From NCBI GenBank assembly GCA_037126765.1, contig JBBCBC010000016.1, positions 15,178,728 through 15,242,727 on the forward strand: a stretch of 64,000 nt of DNA. Direction: 5' to 3'. Made by a program: the position numbers and the translations under genes. Below the pieces are notes generated by a model, which saw only the letters and a program-made list of their open reading frames with translations, was not told where the DNA came from and ran no database searches. This DNA is from Stenogyne calaminthoides (taxonomy: Eukaryota; Streptophyta; Magnoliopsida; Lamiales; Lamiaceae). Of the stretch, positions 31,223-40,301 are shown in pieces (the first letter of the stretch is position 1; each line of letters begins with the position of its first letter).

Positions 31223-31361
31223 GCTATATAAACCCCAATTAGCCATTCAAGCCAAAATTTTTATCAAACCCTTCATTCTCAAATCCTCTGCAATTAAAAA
31301 TCCCCTTTGCCCAGAAAATCTCCAAACCCTAAAGCTTCTCTTCTTCAATCAAACTCTAAAA
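31223..31361 (+). promoter_or_regulatory. Internal promoter of the Copia-2 extra ORF
   Basis: GCTATATAAACC at about 31224-31233 is a strong plant TATA box. It is followed by a CT-rich leader and AAACCCTAA (31325-31333, a telo-box as in many plant 5' untranslated regions), then the ATG at 31362. This would give the extra ORF its own mRNA, independent of the LTR. Inference from sequence only. Confidence 0.6.
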
Positions 31362-34300
31362 ATGGCTCCAACCCTGTTCGAGAGATTAGCCAAAACCAAC
31401 AAGTTGTGGTACGAGTTCGTTGTCTCACTCGAAAGCACAACCAACTCAAAGCCAGAAGAGGAGGCTCTGTATATGATTCGACTAGCTAAACTCACCCAAC
31501 TAGTCATAAACCCGACCGGACGGGGAGTTCTTGAAAGAGGTAATCGAATTCATCTGTAAATTGAAGATAGATGAAGAGGGCTGTATGCATTCTAAGTTAA
31601 CTGTATCACACTTAGAGCAGTCATCCAAATACGTCGATTTTAAGAGGGATCTGTATGTTGTTCCGAAAAATCTGAATGATGTTTTTGAGCTCTGTGATAG
31701 AGGAGAGGATCCTACGATATATATGTCAGGAAGAGAGCATGAGTACTTAGATAGGATTGCTGAGAATCCTGTTAAGTTTGAGGCGACACTGCATAAAAGG
31801 CACCTGAAGCCACAATATCGTGTGTTGATGGATATTGTGAGCAAGTGCATCATGAGTCTTCTTGGGGAGTTTTGAGCAAATAAGTACCTCTAAACTTCAG
31901 ATTGATGGCGGCGATATAAGCTTCCCACCATTAGATTTCAACCGTCAAAATTCTGATCCAGACGGTGAGTGAAGCGGACCAAAGTTTTGAGGAAGATTGT
32001 GAGGCGATCTCAATCAAAGGCAAGATCCACCATGCCACCAAAATTGCTTACATTTTGGAGATGTGCGGAGAGAGGAGGATATCTTCATGCCAATTTGACC
32101 CCATTTCCTAAATCCAAAATTCTCCTTAAACCCAGTCTTTGCAAAGAAGAAGGTTATCGGGGGAAGAGAGAAAAGAAGGTAGAATCACCTTCGCAATTTC
32201 GGTTTGAAAAAAGAGACCCAACAAACTAGGGGGAAGATGTTGTTGGAGGCAAAGATGGAGCAGGAGCAAAAATGATGAAACCGAAAAAATCTTGCTCCAA
32301 AACGCAGAAGATTGGTGGTTCTCACCGATGAAGATGGAAGTGATTTGAAGAGATTCAACCCGAGGCCAAACCGCTTCGAGTTCACCATTACAAGTGTTGG
32401 CTCGAGTTATCTCCGTGACACGTAATCGACCGAGGATCGAGGTGCTCGAGACACAAAGATGATAAAATTTCTCGAAATTTTCAAAGGACTCGGACCTCGA
32501 GGATATAGCAGCCATGTAAGAGATTCGATCCTGAAGAGCCTCGAGAACCCAGACTCGAGGATATAAACCGAGAACTGTAACCCGATACAAACTAAGAGAT
32601 CTTCAAGACAAACTTCGGGGGGAGAGCGAGAATAGTCTTGATGAGCTCTGAGTGATCTACTTCTTGATCCCTTAGCGTAAAACTTCAAATGAACCAGAGC
32701 TCGAGATGGAAGAAAGGAAAGAAGAGTAGAGAGAGCAAGGGGAACGGTTCATACTTGACCGATACCTCGAGCTCGGCTCATATCGTCTGCAAGATATTTT
32801 CTTGAGATTAAGGACAATCAGATTTATCCTCAATCGGACTCTTCCCGAGATGCTTGATATTCTTTTTTAGGAAGACGGTGGAATGAGGAGCGACTTTTCC
32901 GACCAACTTCTTAGGGTTGTAAGGACAAAGCTCGAGGATGAAAAACTCCAATTTTGATGAGTGGTTCAGAGGAAAGTTGGCGAGAGAGAGAAGTAACCGA
33001 GGTTGGTGCCCCAGCGGCGGAGACAAATCTCAAGATGGAGATGGGGACCAACAGGGAGATGTTGAGAAGCGATCAGATTGAAAAGGAGACTTCGCATTCT
33101 TCGATCAACTGGATCTAGTCAACATCGAGAATGTTGATAGTACTCTTAAGATCGAGGCCTTGTTTGGAGACTGGAGCTTTTAATGGCCGGAGCTCAAGAT
33201 GATCGAGACAACACAGTGAGGTACTGAAGATTCATGAGATTGATCTCACTCCTCCGATAGAGAAACTTGAGAAGGTTGAGCCAATGATGATCAAGATTGC
33301 TCGAGATGGAAAAACGTTGGCCAATCAAGCTCAAAAAGATGGGGCGGTCTTAGTCACTCTTGTAGCTGGTGCAAATTCAAAACACTCTAACCACCCGGAT
33401 GACCTCCATGGAAGGAAAGCTAAATGAGAAGTTTGGAGGAGTCAAGATCGAAGTTAAGTGATGAATCAAGCGAGTAAACACCGGAAAGTTTCGATTTCTA
33501 GAGGTGAAATGGCGTAAAAGAATGAGGTGATAATCAAGTCTCATTGTTGAGGAAATGAGCTCAATGCTCATGACCAAGATGAGAGATGTTCAAAGAAGCA
33601 CTCTCGCCGGTTGCCCACTTATCTAAAAGAATTTTACGTGGCCAAGAACCATCTAAGGAGGCTAGAAGGCGAACAAGATCGGATAAGAGGAGAAGTTCAT
33701 TTGTGTAAGCAAAGAGCAATATCACATGGACACAAGACTCTCCGAGCTTCTTCCAAATTACAAAGTGCCAAGAAGGGGGAAAAGGAAGCTAAAGATCTCG
33801 AAAGTTTCATGGCACGACTTTGGAGAAGAAGGCTCGAAAAGATCTTTGAAATGTATAATCTAGCAAAAGCCTTTAAAAAGCTCTGAGTGATCGAGAAGTT
33901 GAAGTTCGCTCATGTAGAAAAGCCTATCTACACTCGAGTTTCGAGCAAGCTATGCTTGATGTTGCAAGAGAGAAACCGAAAGTCTTTAGAGCAAAGGTTG
34001 GAACAAGCCATTTCTTTCTTTGAATCGCCTATGAAGAGGAAAGTCTTGGGCGTTGTTCAACCCGAAAAGCAAACGCAAAGGCTTCTAAGCCAATCCAGAA
34101 AAGCGATTTCGGATGATGAAGAAACAGAACAACCCGGTGGAATCGAGTCTCAACCTCGGAAGAAAGTCTTCAACACGAGAAATGCTCAAGACACTCCAAG
34201 AAGAACAAGCTAAGAAAAAGCTGCTTTGCCGGTCTCGAGAACGTCTGTGATCAGGAAAGAAGATAGCGAAGAAGCGAAGCGAAGGAGTGATTTCGGGAAG

Positions 34301-34770
34301 TTTGCGAAAGCAAGAGGAAAGGAACATCAAAAGCACTAAAGTGGCTCCACGTTGATAAATGGATGCCTATCAAACTCAACGATGTGTGGGAAGAAGTCAA
34401 GAGGACTTTTCGGTTCAATTATGATGTTCTCGGGGAATGGAAGGGAAAGCTCGGATCGAATGAAGCTTTCATTGAATACCTTCTTATCTTCTATCCAAAG
34501 TATCTCTGAGCTGGATTAACTGCGGATGAAGGAGAGTCTGAGATAGTAGCCCTGGTCCATATTCCTATCCACCTCCAAAACTTGAAAATGGCTTGGTGAA
34601 TGAGAAGGCCATTACTCAAGAGATTGCTCGATATCTTTGGTCAGTTGGGTTTAACAGAAACTTGATCAGGACATCATCAAGGAAGAAAAGAAATGAGTGA
34701 AGAAGAGATTTTTCGGAATGTTTGACCTGGAGGTGCCCGCTGATGAAGTTGAGAATGAAGCAAACTGAAG
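31362..34770 (+). pseudogene. Copia-2 extra 3' ORF (env position), broken
   Basis: Starts MAPTLFERLAKTNKLWYEF at 31362. After a frame change near 31530 it reads EVIEFICKLKIDEEG..SKLTVSHLEQ and DLYVVPKNLNDVFEL to 31875. This parallels EALEFLRNLKVDTENPG of Copia-1, so the two proteins are related. Later fragments: a basic stretch (31969-32229), many short frames, and a charged coiled-coil-like region at 33611-34213 (KQRAISHGHKTLRASS; KRKVLGVVQPEKQTQ). SIRE elements often have an 'env-like' ORF here; I see no signal peptide or membrane segment in the readable parts, so the name is positional. The region has the highest density of TCGA/CTCGAG words in the window. Confidence 0.65.
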
Positions 34771-35238
34771 AGCAGAAGACTGAAGAGCCAAAATCAGAAG
34801 ACTGAAGACTGAAGACTCAGAAGATTTTGTAATCTTTATATTTTGTCTTTTTTGATTTTGTTGATAAACTCATTGTAATATGTAGCAGGATACCAATCAT
34901 CAATGAAGATTTATCATTATGCTCAAAAGATAATATCTCATTATCTTATTTACATGTATTTTATTTTGATATGCCTGAATGAATGTCTCTGAACTGATTG
35001 TATGATTGATAAGGGAGAAATTGTTTAAGTATTTGGTAATGAACTAGTTAAAGAGATTCATTACTGAAGAAATTGCTGAATGATTAAACTATTGAGAAAC
35101 TCTGAAATTGTTGAGAGATTTCTCTTTTTAAGAAATTGTTAGGAGACAACCAATCTTGAAATAGGATAAATCAAAACACGAGTATAGGTTATTTGTTTGT
35201 AACAAGATAGGTTTTGGCATCATCAAAAAGGGGAAAAT
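34771..35238 (+). other. Copia-2 3' untranslated spacer and PPT
   Basis: CTGAAGA words are repeated at about 34760-34820; the rest is AT-rich with no gene. It ends CATCAAAAAGGGGAAAAT (35221-35238), the PPT directly before the 3' LTR. The same TCATCAAAAAGGGGGAAAT precedes the Copia-1 3' LTR. Confidence 0.75.
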
Positions 35239-37186
35239 TGTTGGGAGATGAATTTTAATAAAGATTTATGATTTTGATTAAGATCCCAAAACCCCTGAGT
35301 ATGACATGTTCAGAATGATCTTGATAAGTTGAGTCAGGATTCAGTTTTAGAATATTCAGGATGTTATCTGCGGAGAATGTATAGTCGCAGATATAGTTGA
35401 GGATATTCTTGAAGACTCGATGAGGATCTTGAATCAAGACTCGGAGAAGAAGACTCAAAGACATCGGTCCAAGATAAACTACAAAGATTGAAGACCACGA
35501 AGACTCGAAGACCTCGAAGACACACAAAGATCAAGATCGAGAAATCGAAGATCAAGAATATTGAAGGCGCGATAATTCTATGAAGAAATAGTAATGTCTT
35601 GAATGCTCGATATGAACACGAATGTTATTCCGAGGCCTTTGAATATATCTATCTGAAGGATGCAATACCGAGAAGATCGCGATTCCTTAGAAAGATAGAT
35701 ATCTGCCAAGACATTCAAATGCAGACAAAAGGAACTAAGTCAGAAGTGTTGTTAAGGTTATATCAAACTCAGAGTTTGTAACCAAAAAAGAGCCGTTGAA
35801 GGTGTCTACCTTTAACTAAAGACAAAAGTCAAAAGAGAAAGACAACTTTGTACCATCTTGACATCGACAGCGGTGTGAGTCTCTGAAAAAAGGATGTCGG
35901 ATGTACAAAAGTTCGCATCGCAAAAAGTGAAGACCGGCTACATGGAAGGCTATTGCCTAGAAAGTGTTAGGGAGTTTCAAACCCTAAATATAGCCGTTTC
36001 ACACACCACAAGAGGAAACTCACGAAGCTGTCTCTCCAACGGATAGTTTTCAAGAGTGACCTTGGTGTATGCCTATAAATACTGGTGACCCTCTACATTG
36101 TAAGGTTACGGAAATTTATCACATAACTTAAGAGCTCAAGCCTATTCTTGTAAAAAGTTAAAAGCACTTTCGAAAAACTTAGAATTTCCCAAGTTCTTCA
36201 ATATTGAAGAGAGCTCACTATACTAAGCCTAGCTTGATAAGAATTATCCAAAGCTTAGTCGAGATATCCTAACCCTTTGCATTGTGCTTCATTGTAAAGG
36301 ATATCTCATCCTAGTTGAAACCAACCAAAAAACCCCAAACCCTTGTGAAGGTAGTTGGAGCGTGTTTGTTGGTGAGAAGTGTTGTAAAGAGTTAGTAAAC
36401 TACGCGGAGTAGTCAGAAAACTCTAGAGGAGAAGTTAGTAAGCTATAGGGGTAGTCTTAAAGCTTGTGTGTGATTGAGTAAGTAAACTACGGAGGTAGTC
36501 GAAAGCTCAAGGTCGGGTTGAGTAAGTAAACTACGTGGAGTAGTCGAGTAAAAACTCGGGCGAAGTTGAGTAAGTAAACTACGCAGGTAGTCGTAAAAGC
36601 TCATTGTTGATAGTGAATTTCTCTGAAGAGTCGGAGAGAGTGGACGTAGGAGCTTGAGTCTCTGAACCACTATAATTGTTGTGTTCTTTATTACTTTCCT
36701 TATCTGTACTTATCTGTTGCATTGACTTGATTTTGAAAGCATACTTTTCGCGATATTGGTTGGAATCAATCCTTTGAAGTTGCATAAGTGAATCTGACCT
36801 AATCACTATTTCATTCGGGGAAGGTTTTTACGCAAAGCTTAAAAGCAGTATAAACTAAGGCCAAACCATTCCACTGGCCCGAGTAGCTAGAACGAGATAG
36901 TTACCAAACCGAGCGTGCTCTTCCGAGGGTTCGATAAGTTAGATTATCGATCCAAGCAACTCGGGATCTCGACACTTAGGACTCGGTTGGGATTATCGAG
37001 GTTTTAAAGCGACTCGGGATCAACATCTCGATAGACTTTGACTCAGAGTGATCTGTGCTTCTTAGAACCTAATCTTCAGGATTATCTGACCCAAGCTGAC
37101 CTCAATAAGAAAAAGTTTTAAAAACACTGAACACGTGTATTCCCCCACCCATACACGTGTAAGACTCGTTTGCACCGGGACCAACA
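35239..37186 (+). repeat. Copia-2 3' LTR
   Basis: Pairs with 23012-24896. TATAAATA at 36074-36081. It ends GGGACCAACA and is followed by GGTTA and the rest of Copia-1 reverse transcriptase. It is identical to the 5' LTR over long stretches but differs in blocks, for example 35375-35640, where CTGAAG becomes TCGAAG, TCAG becomes TCGG, and ACTGAG becomes ACCGAG. Confidence 0.93.
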
Positions 37187-38030
37187 GGTTAGATGAGTTA
37201 CTTTCTGGGTTTACAAGTTAAAAAATCTGAAGGGATATTCATCTTGCGGTAGGAAATACACTAGGAGTTTATTGGCTAAGTTTGGAGTTCAAAACTGTAA
37301 GGAAGCTAGAATTCCTATGATGACTGAATTCAAGATGGATCCAGATGAGGATGGTCAGAAAACTAATCAGAAAGAATATAGGGCTCTCATTGGATCTTTA
37401 CTACACCTGACTGCCAGCAGACCAGATATCACTTTTGCAGTAGGTGTATGTACCAGATTTCAAGCAAATCCAATGCAAAGCCACCTGGAAGCAGCTAAGC
37501 GAATTCTTAAGTATCTGAATGGGACGATAAACCTTGGTTTATTTTACCCATCGGATGATAATCTAAACTTAGTGGGTATTTCGATTACGATTATGGAGGT
37601 TTGCGAAATTGAGAAGTCAACCTCGGTACATGTCGGTTTTAGGTAGTAAAAGCCCGATCTCGTGGTTTTCAAAAAGCGGACATCGATTCGCGACATCTAC
37701 TCTTGAAAGCGAGAATATATATGGTCGCACGAAGTTGTTGCTCTCAATCGCTTCCGCTTAGTCGTCGGTGAGGATTATAACATTGTAGCTAAGAACGTAC
37801 CTATATTCTTTGACAGTAATAGTGCTATTGCAATCACTCTGAATCCTGTTCTACATACAAGATGCAAGCATGTGGATGTCAGACACCATTTTATAAGAGA
37901 TCATGTTGAAAAGAAGAATATTAGAATGGAAAAGATCCATCGATAAAAAGAAAAGTCGATATTTTAACCAAGCCACTAGCTGAGATCGATTGAGAGAATT
38001 ATGCAATGAGCTAGGGCTTACGGATCTTGG
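37187..38030 (+). pseudogene. Copia-1 reverse transcriptase end and RNase H
   Basis: Continues the frame cut at 23011: after a TAG (GAG in the relatives) one reads MSYFLGLQVKKSEGIF, then FGVQNCKEARIPMMTEFKMD, YRALIGSLLHLTASRPDI and AAKRILKYLNGTINLGLFYP (37272-37560). RNase H follows with heavy damage: about 37570-37770 is readable only by allowing CG words where the family has CTG or CAG (STSVHVGF, SWFSKSGHRFATSTLESEN). FFDSNSAIAITLNPVLHTRC-type and HVDVRHHFIRDHVEKKNIRM pieces follow (37800-37940), then ILTKPLAE..LCNELGLTDL. No active enzyme. Confidence 0.9.
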
Positions 38031-38289
38031 AGAAAAAACACCAGAAATGTTTGGTGGACTGATCTCCAGAACCAGCTGGTTAAGAGACTAACCAGGTTAA
38101 GAGGAATTAGTTGAGTTATGTATCTTAACTGATCAGAAGATCAGTCAAGGAACTGATATGAGAAGGCTTTATCAGATTAAAAAGGAACTGATCAGATTAA
38201 AGAATTATCAGATTAAAGGAATCGTCGGTTTGGTTATTTCATACTTTGTAAGTCGATTAAGCTAATGTTCAACAAGCAAGTTACATAAG

Positions 38290-39130
38290 ATTAATGCTTC
38301 AATCGCATAAGGAAAGCAGTAAAAATACACAACAATGGAATAATAGAAATTTTCATTGATAAAGATGGGAGGTCGGTTACATTACAAGTTACAAATACAA
38401 AAGGACGGGAGGTCGAAGACATAAACCATAAACCTAAAAACCCTAAGCCTAACCTTAGAAGGGGGAGAGAGGCTTTAAAGATTTTAAAGCCCGATGCTCC
38501 CATTTTCCCCACTTAACCCTAAAAAGGGGTGTGAGAGGCTTTGAAATAATCCTAAAGCCACCCTCAGAGCTTCGGAGTTAAGAGCGAGAGCGGCATTGAA
38601 GGATTTCAAAGCCAGGAGCCCCTAGTCCTAAAAATCAATGGGCTCTCCAAACATTAAATGGGACACAAGTGCCAAAGGCGTGGTCCAAAGACCATATGGC
38701 CACAAGTGTCACATGCAAATATTGAGTTTGATATCGATGATCACCGTTTGTTATCGATCAAGATCGAATACCAAACTCATGTTTTATATCGGATCGAGTC
38801 TGTTGATGCTAATTCCGTCATCTCGATAGGCACACAAGGTGCATACGGTTAGGAGAAGTGTCTTCTCATTTGTGATAGCAGATCCGTCGCCTCGGTGGTA
38901 GAGAAGCTTAGCAATAATTGTATGTGTAATCTTCGATGACGATGAAAGCAGTAATAAGGGACACACAAGGTTGATTTGAGAAGCTGAAATCATTTGAAAA
39001 GGGTTAAAGGTTTTTGCCGGAAGTTTCACCAGAAATAAGGGTTCACCGGAATACATGGTTTACAACACTTAAAGAAGATAAGTTTGGTGAATGAATTATG
39101 TTGTGTAAAACATTGGTCCAATTTATAGAG
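38290..39130 (-). other. Antisense transcription cassette in Copia-1 (hypothetical)
   Basis: On the minus strand a TATA box CTATAAATTGG (complement of about 39117-39128) is followed by a leader, then a 90-codon frame at 39056-38784 beginning MYSGEPLFLVKLPAKTFNPF, with a hydrophobic stretch near LVCPLLLLSSSSK, and AITNEKTLLLTVCTLC. Downstream are three hairpin repeats (38471-38613) and AATGAAAATTTC (complement of about 38347-38358), a possible poly(A) signal like that of the Tat antisense genes. I do not recognise the protein and it may be non-coding. It lies between RNase H and the extra ORF. Confidence 0.4.
38471..38613. repeat. Three hairpin repeats in the Copia-1 antisense cassette
   Basis: GGCTTTAAAgatTTTAAAGCC at 38471-38491 is a perfect 9-bp inverted repeat. 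GGCTTTGAAataatCCTAAAGCC (38537-38559) and GGCATTGAAggatTTCAAAGCC (38592-38613) are diverged copies at about 60-bp spacing, each preceded by GAGAG. The stems are partly conserved although the sequence changed. Confidence 0.75.
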
Positions 39131-39940
39131 GCCAAGCAGGGGTGCAAATGCAAATTTGATTTCTCAAAGCCTTTTAGAGAAATTGGCACCCAAGAAGGAC
39201 GTAGCGTAGGAAACATTGTCGATGATTGGATAAGCTCACGTCGATTGATATCCTAAAGTATCCAGAATGTTATTACGAATGTTAAATCGTGCCGACTTAG
39301 GGAATCGAGACGACTATCCGATTTTCCAAGACTAAGTTTTGGCGGTAACACTTATCCCAAGCATTGACTTGGTCTGAGTAGAATCAGATTAAGTCAACTG
39401 AAATCTGATTAGATAAGAGACTGATCAGATGAGGAAGATCAGTTGAGTATGATACCTCAACAAATCAGATAAATCATTCGATAAGTAATCAGAAATAACA
39501 GTTGAAGGGGGAACTTCAACTGATCAGGGAGGATCAGAAAAGGGAATATCAGACGCAAAGTGGAACAGATCAGTTAAAAGGGACAGTTGGGAAATTATAA
39601 GGATTAGGCAGAAAACTTAGATCAACAAGTGGTACAAACAGACTTCAAGTGGTATTGACTGATTACAATATCAGTCAACCAGATACACATTTCTGTTTCT
39701 TTGTTTACTGCTTACATATCTGAAATTATCTGATAATATTTGCCTTTACTGTACACATACTTTTGTGATGCATACCCTGCAAAGTATTTAATGCAGATGT
39801 AGGGTATATGTATTTAATGCCACTAAATGTGTTTTTAAATCCAAAAGGCAATCGCGCGTGCATATCCTGACCACACGATCAAAACTGCTCAATCTGGATC
39901 GTTTATCCTTTTCAAACGTTTGATCTTCTAGTCTCGATTT
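39131..39940 (+). other. Copia-1 spacer upstream of the extra ORF promoter
   Basis: No coding frame of interest. About 39370-39680 is rich in ATCAG/CTGAT words (AATCAGATTAAGTC, GATCAGATGAGG, CAGATCAGTT), the same vocabulary as the LTR U3. It would be promoter to both the antisense cassette and the + strand extra ORF, i.e. a bidirectional spacer. Confidence 0.45.
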
Positions 39941-39949
39941 TCCCTCCTT

Positions 39950-40301
39950 CCTTTTATAAGCTTCATCAAAACCCTACCAGAGTATTTTTCTCAAAATTCT
40001 TGCGATTTAGTCTCTGCAAACTCACAATTATCTTTCTGCGATTCAAAGTGTTTCTTGCGATTCAACCTATTTCAAAATCGAAAAGCAGAATATGGTAATT
40101 TTTGGTTATTTGATGAATTACTTTCCTAAAATCCATTGAACATATAGATTACGTCTATTTATGTTATCCTGTGTTATGCCTTATCATTTCTTGATATCCG
40201 TATGTATTCATCGATTACTAGGTCTGAGAATAGGTCTGATAATCAATATATGATATCTTTATGGTTATGCAAAAATTTTAATCGAGTCTATCTTATTGTA
40301 G
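39950..40301 (+). promoter_or_regulatory. Internal promoter and 5' intron of the Copia-1 extra ORF
   Basis: CCTTTTATAAGC at about 39949-39961 is a TATA box, followed by a pyrimidine-rich leader. A likely intron runs 40095-40301: AGAATATG|GTAATTTTTGG ... CTTATTGTAG|ATGGCC, with a U-rich body. One ATG (40092-40094) sits at the exon end and a second opens exon 2 at 40302, so splicing would join two Met codons in frame. Copia-2 has a TATA box in the same place but no obvious intron. Confidence 0.55.

Larger units (their letters stand above)
23012..37186 (+). mobile_element. Copia-2: SIRE/Maximus-like Copia nested in Copia-1
   Basis: A 14.2-kb element with LTRs 23012-24896 and 35239-37186 and perfect duplication GGTTA (23007-23011, 37187-37191). 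Order: PBS, gag, protease, integrase, reverse transcriptase, RNase H, internal promoter, extra 3' ORF, PPT. Pol wording is close to Copia-1 (VCQKGKQVKASFK, HMDLFGP, YVDDIIFGS), so it is the same lineage but another family: the LTRs do not align. The internal region is full of single-base frame changes, many at places where Copia-1 has CTG or CAG and this copy has a CG word. Confidence 0.93.

Noticed and set aside
31362..34770. Extra ORF as a true envelope gene
   Set aside because: No signal peptide, transmembrane segment or fusion-like stretch in the readable parts; kept only as a positional name.
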